A DNA stretch of 24,368 nucleotides from Bacillota bacterium (lineage in GTDB: Bacteria > Bacillota > Clostridia > Christensenellales > Borkfalkiaceae): positions 1-24,368 of the forward strand of contig JAEYEN010000031.1 in assembly GCA_023403375.1 (NCBI GenBank), read 5' to 3'. The position numbers were made by a program, and so were the translations under genes. Of the stretch, positions 12,743-21,007 are shown in pieces. The notes below the pieces were generated by a model that was not told the origin of the DNA, ran no database searches, and saw only the letters and a list, made by a program, of their open reading frames with translations. Every line of letters starts with the position of its first letter. Position 1 is the first letter of the stretch.

Positions 12743-13828
12743 ATGAATTACACAAGTAGAGAACTTTTATATATCTGGCTTGACAGTTTTTGCGGAATGG
12801 AATATATCAGAAAACGCGAATTGTATAAAATTCTGTCGGGCAGTAACCATATAAGAGAAAGTATCAAACAGAATAAATCGGAGATAATCGCCGTCTGCGG
12901 CGAGAAGTTGTATAACGCATTGCTTTCCGCAACAAATAACGATTATCTGGACGGGCTGATAAAAGAACTTGACGATAAAAAGATTGTAGCGGTAACTATA
13001 TCGAGCGGGAATTATCCCGAAGAATTGCTTAATACCGACATACCGCCGCTGGTGTTGTATTGCAAAGGCAATTTAAGTTTACTTAAAAACGAAAAGTTCG
13101 GTATAGTCGGCAGCAGAAAGAGTTTGCCGCTTTCAATAAAGATTTGCGAAAGTTACGTAAAAAGTTTAGCCGATTGCGGTTTTACGCTTGTTACGGGCAT
13201 TGCGGAAGGGATAGACAAAACCGTTATCAACGCGGCGCTTTCTTATAAGGCAAACGTAATATCCGTTATCGCCGGCGGTTTCGACCATATTTATCCCACG
13301 GCAAACCAGAAACTTTCGGACGAAGTTTCAGAAAACAATTTGTTGGTAAGCGAATATCCGCCGAGCGTTTCTCCGCTCCCGTATTATTTTCCTATCAGGA
13401 ACAGAATTATCGCGGGGTTAAGCAAAGGCGTGCTTATAGTAAGCGGCGCGCTGAAAAGCGGAACCATTTATACTGCGGAATACGCTTTCGAGTACGGAAG
13501 AGAAGTTTTTGCGGTTCCGTATTCGCCGTTTGTGGAATCGGGCGCAGGCTGTAACGAACTTATAAAACGCGGCGCGGTGCTGACCGACACGCCCGACGAT
13601 ATAAGGGCGTTCTTCGGAATAGCGGAAAAGAAAGAAGAGACCGAGATAGTGCTCGGCGAAGAAGAACAGGCGATTGTAAACGCCATAAAGGACGGAAACC
13701 TGCACGTCGAAAAAATAGCGGGCGCAATAAATAAACAAGTATATGAAATTATGCCGACTATTTCGGTTTTAGAAATAAAAGGCGTAATCGTAAAAAGCGG
13801 AATAAACTGTTATTCGCTTATAAAATAA
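12743..13828 (+). CDS. dprA: DNA processing protein DprA (Smf), divergent
   Basis: DprA loads RecA on single-stranded DNA during transformation. The extended Rossmann fold is visible: KFGIVGSRKSLPLS, TGIAEGID, VIAGGFDHIYPTANQKL, LVSEYPPSVSPLPYYFPIRN followed by RIIAGLSKGVLIV, and NELIKRGAVL. The N-terminal helical region and a C-terminal winged-helix-like DprA domain (about residues 295-361) are both present, giving 361 residues. Several family-conserved positions differ: Glu replaces Arg/Lys in TGIAEGID, the usual His after GID is absent, SGALKSG replaces the xEAxxxSG element, and AVPY replaces AVPG. Start: ATG 12743 (GGGA nearby) gives a typical N-terminus; a TTG at 12722 with AAGG 7 bases upstream is also possible and adds 7 residues. 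It lies between comM and topA. Confidence 0.93.
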   Translation: MNYTSRELLYIWLDSFCGMEYIRKRELYKILSGSNHIRESIKQNKSEIIAVCGEKLYNALLSATNNDYLDGLIKELDDKKIVAVTISSGNYPEELLNTDIPPLVLYCKGNLSLLKNEKFGIVGSRKSLPLSIKICESYVKSLADCGFTLVTGIAEGIDKTVINAALSYKANVISVIAGGFDHIYPTANQKLSDEVSENNLLVSEYPPSVSPLPYYFPIRNRIIAGLSKGVLIVSGALKSGTIYTAEYAFEYGREVFAVPYSPFVESGAGCNELIKRGAVLTDTPDDIRAFFGIAEKKEETEIVLGEEEQAIVNAIKDGNLHVEKIAGAINKQVYEIMPTISVLEIKGVIVKSGINCYSLIK

Positions 13829-13850
13829 GTTATCGGCATCGGAGGCAAAC

Positions 13851-16010
13851 ATGCAACTTATAATAGTAGAATCCCCACATAAAGCCAAAACGATAGAAAA
13901 ATTTCTAAAAGGCAATTTTAAGGTAGACGCTTCAAAAGGACACGTCAGAGATTTACCCGTGAACTATATGGGCGTTAATCTGAACGGCAATTTCGAACCG
14001 CATTACGTCATTTCGCCCGAGAAAAAGGCGGACATCAAAAGACTGTCGGAAGACGCTAAAAAAGCGGATAAAGTTTATCTCGCAACCGACCCGGACAGAG
14101 AAGGCGAAGCCATTTCGTGGCACCTTGCGGAAGTTCTGGGTTTAGACAAAAATAAGTATAGTCGTATAGAATTCAACGAAATCTCGGAAAAGGCGGTTAA
14201 AAACGCGCTCGAAAAACCGAGAGATATAGATATGAATCTGGTGGACGCGCAACAGGCAAGGCGAGTTTTGGACAGAATAGTCGGTTACAGCATTTCGCCC
14301 GCTGCTTCGTCAAGACTGAACGAAACGCTTTCCGCCGGCAGAGTACAGTCGGTCGCGCTTAAAATGGTGGTGGACAGAGAACGCGAAATTCAGGCGTTCG
14401 TTCCGCAGGAATACTGGAATTTGAAAGCGGAAGTTTATCCCGACGGAAAAAGTACCTTCAAAGTTCTGCTCGTAGAAAAGAACGGTAAAAAATACAAACC
14501 TGCTTGCGAAGAAGAAGCGAAAGCGGTGGAAGCGGAACTGAAAAACGCCGATTACAAAGTCAATTCGGTAAAAAAGACGGTTATAAAATCGCACGCTCCC
14601 GCACCGTTCATAACCAGCACGATGCAGCAGGACGGGTCTGTTAAACTCGGCGTTTCGGCGCCGCAGATTATGAACATCGCGCAAAGACTTTACGAAGGCG
14701 TGGAAACGCCAAACGGCAACGTTGCGCTTATCACTTATATGAGAACGGACTCCGTGCGCGTATCGGCGGAAGCGCAGGCGGCGGCAAGAAGTTATATAAA
14801 AGATAAGTTCGGCTCGGACTACGTTCCCGAAAAGCCTAACTTTTATAAGAGTAAAAAAGACGCGCAGGACGCACACGAAGCGATAAGACCTATCGACATA
14901 AGAAGAACGCCCGAAAGTGTTGAAAGCATTTTAGACAAAAATCAGTATAAATTATATAAACTCATCTACGACCGCTTTATCGCGTCGCAAATGAGCGAAG
15001 CGGTGTATAACGGCGTTGCGGTAGAAGTGGGCGCCGGCGTTTACGGGCTTAAAACAAGCGGAAAAACGCTTGCGTTCAAAGGTTATACCGCGGTTTACGA
15101 CGACACGCAAAAACCCGACGACGAAGAGAACGGCTCCGCGCTTATCCCCGTTATTTCCGACGGCGAAAGATTGAATCTTAAAACGCTTACCAAAGAGCAG
15201 AAGTTCACAAAGCCGCCCGTAAGATACACGGAAGCCACGCTTATCAAAAATATGGAAGATAAGGGTATAGGCAGACCGTCTACTTACGCGACGATTATGG
15301 CAAAACTTTCCGACAAAAAGCGCGAATATGTGAGAAAAGAGAAAAAGTATCTCGTGCCTAATCCTATCAGTTACGAACTTATCGATTTCCTCGTCAAATA
15401 CTTCCCCGACATAATGGATATTTCCTTTACGGCGAGAATGGAAGACGAATTGGACGATATAGGTTCCAACGGCAAAGACTGGCATAAACTTATCGCCGAT
15501 TTTTATAAACCGTTTGAAAAGCAGATAAGTAATTCCAAGGTTACCGATAAAATTTGCGACAAATGCGGTGCGCCGATGATAATAAACAGCGGAAAATACG
15601 GCGCGTATTACGCTTGCTCTAACTATCCTAACTGCAAAAACATAAAACCCGTCAACGAAAAGACGGCTATTCCAACCGACAGAATCTGCGATAAGTGCGG
15701 CGGCGTTATGGTGGAAAGAGAAGGAAAGTTCGGTAAATTCCTTGCTTGCTCCAATTATCCTAAATGCAAAAACACCATAAGTTTAACCGAAAGCGTGGGC
15801 GTTTGTCCCGAATGCGGAAAACCCACCAAAAAAATGCTCAGCAGGGCGGGAAAAGTGTTCTACGGCTGTTCTAACTATCCTGACTGTAAGTTTATGAGTT
15901 GGGACGAGCCTACGGGCGAAAAATGTCCCGAATGCGGAAGTTTTCTGATAAAAGCAGACGGAAAAATCAAATGCTCAAATAAAAAATGCAAGTATGAAAA
16001 ACAGAGTTAA
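13851..16010 (+). CDS. topA: DNA topoisomerase I (type IA)
   Basis: Relaxes negative supercoils by single-strand passage. The 719-residue protein begins with the TOPRIM domain (LIIVESPHKAKTIEKFL and ATDPDREGEAISWHL, with the metal-binding DxDxE-type residues). The active-site tyrosine is Tyr296 in ALITYMRTDSVRVS, and KGIGRPSTYATIM belongs to the core gate. The C-terminus carries four Cys4 zinc ribbons from Cys569 on (ICDKCGAPM, ICDKCGGVM, VCPECGKPT, KCPECGSFL), each closing with a CSNYP-type knuckle except the last, CSNKKC. The ATG follows a GGAGG site. The 3' end overlaps trmFO by 17 bases. The dprA-topA-trmFO order matches B. subtilis. Confidence 0.98.
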   Translation: MQLIIVESPHKAKTIEKFLKGNFKVDASKGHVRDLPVNYMGVNLNGNFEPHYVISPEKKADIKRLSEDAKKADKVYLATDPDREGEAISWHLAEVLGLDKNKYSRIEFNEISEKAVKNALEKPRDIDMNLVDAQQARRVLDRIVGYSISPAASSRLNETLSAGRVQSVALKMVVDREREIQAFVPQEYWNLKAEVYPDGKSTFKVLLVEKNGKKYKPACEEEAKAVEAELKNADYKVNSVKKTVIKSHAPAPFITSTMQQDGSVKLGVSAPQIMNIAQRLYEGVETPNGNVALITYMRTDSVRVSAEAQAAARSYIKDKFGSDYVPEKPNFYKSKKDAQDAHEAIRPIDIRRTPESVESILDKNQYKLYKLIYDRFIASQMSEAVYNGVAVEVGAGVYGLKTSGKTLAFKGYTAVYDDTQKPDDEENGSALIPVISDGERLNLKTLTKEQKFTKPPVRYTEATLIKNMEDKGIGRPSTYATIMAKLSDKKREYVRKEKKYLVPNPISYELIDFLVKYFPDIMDISFTARMEDELDDIGSNGKDWHKLIADFYKPFEKQISNSKVTDKICDKCGAPMIINSGKYGAYYACSNYPNCKNIKPVNEKTAIPTDRICDKCGGVMVEREGKFGKFLACSNYPKCKNTISLTESVGVCPECGKPTKKMLSRAGKVFYGCSNYPDCKFMSWDEPTGEKCPECGSFLIKADGKIKCSNKKCKYEKQS

Positions 16011-17304
16011 GGTTATCGGCGGCGGTCTTGCAGGTTGCGAATGCGCGTTATACCTTGCCGACCACGGCGTGGAAGTAACGCTTGCGGAAATGAAACCGTT
16101 AAAATTTTCGCCTGCGCACAAAAGCGCGGATTTTTGCGAACTCGTTTGTTCTAACTCTTTAAAGTCGGACGACGTTTACGGAAACGCCGCAGGACTGTTA
16201 AAACAGGAAATGCGTATTCTGGGTTCCAAGGTAATAGCCGCGGCGGATAAAACCAAAGTTCCCGCAGGGAACGCACTTGCGGTAAACAGAGAAGCCTTTT
16301 CAAGGGCGGTAACGGAAGAAATAAAAAGCCGCAAGAATATAAAAGTAGTTACGGAAGAAGTGTTTAAAATAGATAAGGACGAATACACCGTCGTGGCGAC
16401 GGGGCCGCTTACTTCTGACGCGCTTTCGGAAGATATAAAAAATCTCACGGGCGGATATTTAAGTTTTTTCGACGCTTCGGCACCCATAATTTTTGCCGAT
16501 AGCATCGATATGGAAAACGCTTTCTGGGGCGACAGATACGGTAAGGGTAACGGCGACCACCTTAACCTTCCTTTAAATAAAGAAGAGTACGAAGAATTTA
16601 TAAAAGAACTTTTAAGCGCGAAGAAAGCGCCGCTTAAAGAGTTTGAAAACAGCGCGGTATTCGAAGGGTGTATGCCGATAGAAGTTATGGCGGCACGCGG
16701 AGAAAACACGTTGCGGTTCGGACCGATGAAGCCGACGGGATTAGACGACCCAAAAACGGGCAGATGGCCTTACGCGTTGATACAGTTAAGACGAGAAGAC
16801 AGTGCCGGCACGATGTTCAATATGGTGGGCTTTCAGACAAACCTTTTGTTCGGCGAGCAAAAAAGAGTATTCTCCGTCGTTCCCGCACTTAAAAACGCGG
16901 AGTACGCAAGATACGGCGTTATGCACCGCAACACTTTTATTGATTCGCCAAAACTTTTGAATAAAGATTTTTCGTTAAAGTCTTATCCGAAAGTACATTT
17001 TTGCGGACAGATAACGGGTGTGGAAGGATACGTTGAAAGCGCGGCTACGGGGCTTTTGACCGCTATATATCTTACTGAAAAATTAAGCGGAAAAAACCCC
17101 GAAATCATATCCGAAAAAACGGTATCGGGCGCGCTTACAAAATATATTACTACGCCGAATAAAGATTTTCAGCCGATGAACGCCAATTTCGGAATATTGC
17201 CCGCCCCCGCAGGCATAATACGTGATAAGGCGTTAAAGAAAAGAACACAAGCGGAAAACAGTTTAGAAGAAGTGGAAAATTTTAAAAGGAGTGTCGAATT
17301 ATGA
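15994..17304 (+). CDS. trmFO: Methylenetetrahydrofolate-tRNA-(uracil-5-)-methyltransferase TrmFO
   Basis: A folate- and FAD-dependent enzyme that makes 5-methyluridine at position 54 of tRNA (T-loop). The 436 residues start with the FAD-binding VKVIGGGLAGCECALYLA, followed by the signature FCELVCSNSLKSDD, whose Cys52 corresponds to a Cys studied in the B. subtilis enzyme. The central FGPMKPTGLDDPKTGRWPYA and VGFQTNLLFGEQKRVF and the C-terminal FCGQITGVEGYVESAATGLL are all conserved. It starts inside the end of topA and shares ATGA with hslV (4-base overlap), so topA-trmFO-hslV are likely coupled. The usual xerC/codV between trmFO and hslV is missing. Its methyl donor is supplied by serine hydroxymethyltransferase, encoded at 21399. 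Confidence 0.97.
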   Translation: MKNRVKVIGGGLAGCECALYLADHGVEVTLAEMKPLKFSPAHKSADFCELVCSNSLKSDDVYGNAAGLLKQEMRILGSKVIAAADKTKVPAGNALAVNREAFSRAVTEEIKSRKNIKVVTEEVFKIDKDEYTVVATGPLTSDALSEDIKNLTGGYLSFFDASAPIIFADSIDMENAFWGDRYGKGNGDHLNLPLNKEEYEEFIKELLSAKKAPLKEFENSAVFEGCMPIEVMAARGENTLRFGPMKPTGLDDPKTGRWPYALIQLRREDSAGTMFNMVGFQTNLLFGEQKRVFSVVPALKNAEYARYGVMHRNTFIDSPKLLNKDFSLKSYPKVHFCGQITGVEGYVESAATGLLTAIYLTEKLSGKNPEIISEKTVSGALTKYITTPNKDFQPMNANFGILPAPAGIIRDKALKKRTQAENSLEEVENFKRSVEL

Positions 17305-17837
17305 ACGAATTTATGGGGACTACGATTTGCGCCGTGAAAAAAGACGGGCACACCGCGATAGCGGGCGACGGACAGGTAACGCTGTCGCAATCGGTTATTT
17401 TTAAGAACAACGCTAAAAAAGTAAGAAGAATATATAACGGCAAAGTGATTTTCGGCTTCGCCGGCAGCGTGGCGGACGCGTTTACGCTTTCCGAAAGATT
17501 TGAAGAAATGCTAAACAAGTTTTCGGGCAATTTAATGCGCAGCGCGGTGGAACTTGCGGAACTTTGGAGAAGCGATAAAGCGGGCAGAAAGTTAGAAGCG
17601 ATGATGATAGTCGCGGATAAAGACAATTTGCTTATTGTATCGGGAACGGGTGAAGTAATAGAACCCGACGAAGGCGTTTGCGCCATAGGCAGCGGCGGAA
17701 ATTACGCGCTGGCGGCGGCAAGGGCGCTTACCAAACACACCGATTTATCGGCGGAAGAAATCGCTAAAAATTCGCTTAAAATCGCCAGCGAAATATGCGT
17801 ATTCACCAACGACAACATAACTTGCGAAGTGTTATAA
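17301..17837 (+). CDS. hslV: ATP-dependent protease proteolytic subunit HslV (ClpQ)
   Basis: A Thr-type peptidase that forms a double hexamer capped by HslU. The mature enzyme should begin at Thr7 in GTTICAVKKDG, aligning with Thr1 of E. coli HslV, so a six-residue propeptide MNEFMG must be removed; short propeptides of this kind also occur in Thermotoga. AGDGQVTL, KKVRRIYNGKVIFGFAGSVA and DAFTLSERFE, LEAMMIVAD and IGSGGNYALAAARAL are all conserved. The start at 17301 has AAAGGAG 9 bases upstream; a second ATG at 17313 is too far from it. Because residue 1 of the mature form is Thr, it is unlike B. subtilis ClpQ, which uses Ser. The stop is 10 bases before hslU. Confidence 0.97.
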   Translation: MNEFMGTTICAVKKDGHTAIAGDGQVTLSQSVIFKNNAKKVRRIYNGKVIFGFAGSVADAFTLSERFEEMLNKFSGNLMRSAVELAELWRSDKAGRKLEAMMIVADKDNLLIVSGTGEVIEPDEGVCAIGSGGNYALAAARALTKHTDLSAEEIAKNSLKIASEICVFTNDNITCEVL

Positions 17838-17847
17838 GGAGGGGTAT

Positions 17848-19152
17848 ATGAATTTAAGTCCTAAACAAATAGTAGAAGAATTGGATAAATATATAATCGG
17901 GCAGGAAGAAGCGAAAAAAGCGGTGGCTATCGCTTTAAGAAACCGTTACAGACGGAGTATGCTTCCCGCTTCCGAAAGGGAAGAAATAACGCCCAAAAAC
18001 ATTATAATGAAAGGTCCGACGGGCGTCGGCAAAACGGAAATCGCAAGAAGACTTGCAAAACTCGTAGGCGCGCCTTTCGTTAAAATAGAAGCGACCAAGT
18101 ACACCGAAGTGGGTTACGTGGGCAGGGACGTCGAAAGTATGATAAGAGACCTTGCCGAATGTTCGGTAAGACTTGTCAAGGAAGAAAGATTTAAAAAAGT
18201 TACCGAAAAAGCAGGCGCTACGGTAGACGAAAAACTTATTAAAATCATTGCGGAAGCGAGAAGGTTCGACCGCGGCGAAACGCCCGTTGAAATTTTTGAA
18301 AAGAACATTGCCGACGGGCTTAAAAAAGGCTACTATGACAACGAGTTTATAGAGATTGAAATGGTAGACGCGCCCAAACCTATGGAACTTATGCCCGGCG
18401 CGGGTGAAATCTCCATAGGCAACATTTTCGGCGACTTTTTACCCAAAAAGAAAAAGAAAAGAAAACTTACCGTAAAAGAAGCCAGAAAACTTATGCTGGA
18501 AGAAGAAGCGGACAAACTCATCGATAACGATTCCGTAAACGAAGAAGCCATTCGCCGCGCGGAAAACGAAGGTATAATCTTTATCGACGAAATAGATAAA
18601 ATCGCCGCGAAAGGCAATGCGGGCGGCGGACAGGACGTTTCGAGAGAAGGCGTGCAAAGAGATATTCTTCCTATTGTGGAAGGCTCTACGGTTATGACTA
18701 AATACGGCGCGATAAAAACCGACTATATTCTGTTTATAGCGGCGGGCGCGTTCCACGTTTCCAAGGTGAGCGACCTTATCCCCGAACTTCAAGGCAGGTT
18801 CCCCATAATGGTGGAACTTAAAAGCCTGACGAAAGAAGACTTTATAAAAATTCTTACCACGCCCAGAAACGCTATAACTTTGCAATACGCAACCCTTCTT
18901 AACGTAGACGGCGTAGACCTTAGTTTTACCGACGAAGCGATAGAAGAAATAGCGGCAATCGCCGAAGATATGAACATTACAAGCGAAGACATCGGCGCGA
19001 GAAGATTGCATACCGTTATGGAAAACCTTTTGGAAGACGTTTCGTTTAATGCGGACGGCACGGGCAAAAATGTCGTGATAGACAAGCAGTTCGTTATCGA
19101 TAAACTCGGCATAGAGAAAAAGACGAAAGACCTTAAAAAGTATATTTTATAA
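17848..19152 (+). CDS. hslU: ATP-dependent protease ATPase subunit HslU (ClpY)
   Basis: The AAA+ unfoldase of the HslUV protease, 434 residues. It starts with LSPKQIVEELDKYIIGQEEA and a P-loop GPTGVGKTEIARRLA from residue 56; the pore motif GYVG appears in TEVGYVGRDVESMI. The inserted I domain (about 110-235) is charged, with KKKKKRKLTVKEARKLM, and Walker B is GIIFIDEIDKIA. Sensor and arginine-finger regions follow (ELQGRFPIMVELKSL; SEDIGARRLHTVMENLLEDV). The C-terminal KKYIL tail matches the conserved hydrophobic tail that inserts into HslV to activate it. The ribosome site AAGGAGGGG is the strongest in the window. No codY follows, unlike B. subtilis; a repeat-bearing spacer leads to hisS. 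Confidence 0.98.
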   Translation: MNLSPKQIVEELDKYIIGQEEAKKAVAIALRNRYRRSMLPASEREEITPKNIIMKGPTGVGKTEIARRLAKLVGAPFVKIEATKYTEVGYVGRDVESMIRDLAECSVRLVKEERFKKVTEKAGATVDEKLIKIIAEARRFDRGETPVEIFEKNIADGLKKGYYDNEFIEIEMVDAPKPMELMPGAGEISIGNIFGDFLPKKKKKRKLTVKEARKLMLEEEADKLIDNDSVNEEAIRRAENEGIIFIDEIDKIAAKGNAGGGQDVSREGVQRDILPIVEGSTVMTKYGAIKTDYILFIAAGAFHVSKVSDLIPELQGRFPIMVELKSLTKEDFIKILTTPRNAITLQYATLLNVDGVDLSFTDEAIEEIAAIAEDMNITSEDIGARRLHTVMENLLEDVSFNADGTGKNVVIDKQFVIDKLGIEKKTKDLKKYIL

Positions 19153-19178
19153 CAGAAAATATCAAATAATACCGAAGC

Positions 19179-19304
19179 GATACAACAGAAGAACCATAGT
19201 TGATACAATGAGAAAACCGTGGCGGATACAATAGCAGAAACCATAGCGTCCGCTATGGCGGATATTATGGAGAATACCTAAGCGGATATCACGTAGAGAA
19301 AGCG
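19179..19304. repeat. GATA-anchored degenerate repeat array, 20-24 base units
   Basis: Units starting with GATA begin at 19179, 19202, 19225, 19261 and 19285. Three read GATACAA and two GATAT. Most continue with an A/G-rich middle and end with CCATA or CCGTG plus GCG. The unit at 19225 is longer (36 bases) because a palindrome is inserted in it. The array fills most of the 183-base hslU-hisS spacer. Each GATACAAT also resembles a -10 box, but no matching -35 box was recognised. Confidence 0.6.
19241..19258. repeat. Perfect 8-bp inverted repeat in hslU-hisS spacer
   Basis: CCATAGCGTCCGCTATGG has two 8-base arms that are exact reverse complements around a TC centre. There is no T-run, so it is not a terminator; a two-base loop would also force the closing pairs open in RNA. 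It fits a protein-binding dyad or a slippage product within the surrounding array. Confidence 0.5.
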
Positions 19305-19335
19305 TTTTAACGATAAAAACAAAAAAGGAAATATT

Positions 19336-20592
19336 ATGGCAAATTTACCAAAGGGCACAAAAGACGTTTTACCCGAAAACAGTTATAAGTGGCAGTTTAT
19401 AGAAAACACGGCGAGAGAAGTTGCGGCGTTATTCAATGCGAAAGAGATAAGAACGCCCACTTTCGAGCATACGGAAGTGTTTCAGCGCGGAGTCGGCGAC
19501 ACCACTGACATTGTTAATAAAGAAATGTACACCTTTAACGATAAAGGCGACAGAAGTATTACGTTAAAGCCCGAAGGAACGGCGGGCGTTGCGCGTGCGT
19601 TTGTAGAAAACGGATTGTTCAACACGCCGCTTCCCTGTAAACTTTATTATATAACTCCCTGTTTCAGATACGAGCGCCCGCAGGCGGGAAGACTAAGAGA
19701 GTTTCATCAGTTCGGAATAGAATTTTTGGGCTCCGACACGCCCGATACAGACGCGGAAACCATACTTCTGGCAAAAACTTTTATCGACAAACTTGGAATT
19801 ACGGGATACACTCTTTATATAAACAGTATAGGCTGTAAAGAGTGCAGACAAAACTATCACAAGGCGCTTAAAGAATATCTGAAAGCAAACTACGATAAAC
19901 TTTGCGAATTGTGTAAAGACAGGTACGAAAAAAATCCGCTCAGAATTCTGGACTGTAAAAACCCCGAATGTAAAGAAATCGTTAAAAACGCGCCTTCTAT
20001 TTTGGATTATCTTTGCGAGGACTGTAAAGCGCACTTCGATAAAGTTAAAGAATTACTCGATATCGCAGACGTCGATTACAAAATAGACGACAGAATAGTC
20101 AGGGGTTTAGATTATTACACCAAAACGGTGTTTGAATTCGTGTCGGACAACATCGGCGCGCAGGGTACCATTTGCGGCGGCGGAAGGTACGACGGTCTGA
20201 TAGAACAATTCGGCGGAAATCGTTGCAGCGGCGTGGGGTTTGCGGCAGGAATAGAAAGGCTTATGCTTTTAATGGAGAGTTGCGGCGCTAAATATCCCGA
20301 AGAAAACAAGATTAAAATCTTTATAGCGTCTATCGGCGAAAAGGCTAAAAAAGAGGCCTTTAAGTTGTGCCAGACCTTGCGGAAAAGCGGTATAACCGCC
20401 GACACCGACCATATGGAAAGAAGCGTTAAAGCGCAGTTCAAATACGCCGATAAAACGGGCGCGAAATTCGTTGGAACGATAGGCGACGACGAACTGAATA
20501 ACGGCGTTATCAAGATAAAAAACATGCAAACGGGCGAAGACGTTACAGTTAAAACTTCTTCCCTTGCGGAATTTATAAAAGCAAATGATTGA
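19336..20592 (+). CDS. hisS: Histidyl-tRNA synthetase
   Basis: A class II synthetase that charges tRNA-His. The 418 residues contain the opening GTKDVLPENSYKW, motif 2 in CFRYERPQAGRLREFHQFG, the His-binding elements GLDYYTKTVFEF and RYDGLIEQFGG, and motif 3 in GVGFAAGIERL. The C-terminal anticodon-binding domain (about 325-418) includes SIGEKAKKEAF and RSVKAQFKYADKTGAKFVG. A Cys-rich insertion (about residues 165-235: GCKECRQNYH, LCELCKDR, DCKNPECKE, LCEDCKAHF) is typical of the Bacillota-type enzyme. AAAGGAAA precedes the ATG. No T-box leader was found upstream, only repeats. It overlaps the next gene by 8 bases. Confidence 0.98.
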   Translation: MANLPKGTKDVLPENSYKWQFIENTAREVAALFNAKEIRTPTFEHTEVFQRGVGDTTDIVNKEMYTFNDKGDRSITLKPEGTAGVARAFVENGLFNTPLPCKLYYITPCFRYERPQAGRLREFHQFGIEFLGSDTPDTDAETILLAKTFIDKLGITGYTLYINSIGCKECRQNYHKALKEYLKANYDKLCELCKDRYEKNPLRILDCKNPECKEIVKNAPSILDYLCEDCKAHFDKVKELLDIADVDYKIDDRIVRGLDYYTKTVFEFVSDNIGAQGTICGGGRYDGLIEQFGGNRCSGVGFAAGIERLMLLMESCGAKYPEENKIKIFIASIGEKAKKEAFKLCQTLRKSGITADTDHMERSVKAQFKYADKTGAKFVGTIGDDELNNGVIKIKNMQTGEDVTVKTSSLAEFIKAND

Positions 20593-21007
20593 AAAGGGTA
20601 AAGTAGTAAAAATAAGCGGCAAAAACGCCGTGGTAAAAATAGATAAGAAAGACGAATGCAGCAAATGCGGAATGTGCCTTTTCCCTAAAAACGCAAGCAG
20701 TATAGAAATGCGCGCGGTAAACAACGTCGGGGCTGAAAAAGGCGACGAAGTTATAATAAAAACTTCCGAAAGAGCCAAGTTTTTAGGTATCTTTCTGGTG
20801 TTTTTGGTGCCGCTTTTACTGATAGGCATATCTGCGCCGATAGCCTATCTCGTTATAAAAAAAGAGATTTGGTTTTTAATTTTAAGCGCGATTTTGCTGG
20901 TCGTATGGTATACTATTCTCGCTTTGATAGATAATAAATTAAAAAACAACGCTAAGTTTGTTTGCGAAATTACAAAAGTAATTGAAAAGGAGAAAGAAAA
21001 TGAATGA
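20585..21007 (+). CDS. SoxR-reducing system protein RseC family, small membrane protein
   Basis: A 140-residue protein. The N-terminal soluble part resembles RseC: GKVVKISGKNAVVKID then ECSKCGMC, a CxxCxxC cluster (Cys25, Cys28, Cys31). VGAEKGDEVIIKTSERAKFL leads into two membrane helices (about 66-91 and 94-115), followed by a short charged tail. In E. coli RseC works with the Rsx/Rnf electron-transport complex to reduce SoxR; in Clostridia, relatives are often near Rnf or redox genes. No rnf genes are visible here. It overlaps hisS by 8 bases and trxA by 8 bases, so it is translationally tied to thioredoxin, which may keep its cysteines reduced (inference). Family assignment is good; function is open. 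Confidence 0.85.
   Translation: MIEKGKVVKISGKNAVVKIDKKDECSKCGMCLFPKNASSIEMRAVNNVGAEKGDEVIIKTSERAKFLGIFLVFLVPLLLIGISAPIAYLVIKKEIWFLILSAILLVVWYTILALIDNKLKNNAKFVCEITKVIEKEKENE

Noticed and set aside
14952..15485. Long antisense open frame opposite topA (and similar ones opposite trmFO, hslU, ffh and comM)
   Set aside because: These follow from the codon bias of the sense genes, are rich in Phe/Val/Arg without recognisable domains, and have no ribosome sites or promoters.
19153..19335. T-box riboswitch upstream of hisS
   Set aside because: No T-box sequence, specifier stem or terminator/antiterminator pair is visible; the spacer is explained by GATA-led repeats.
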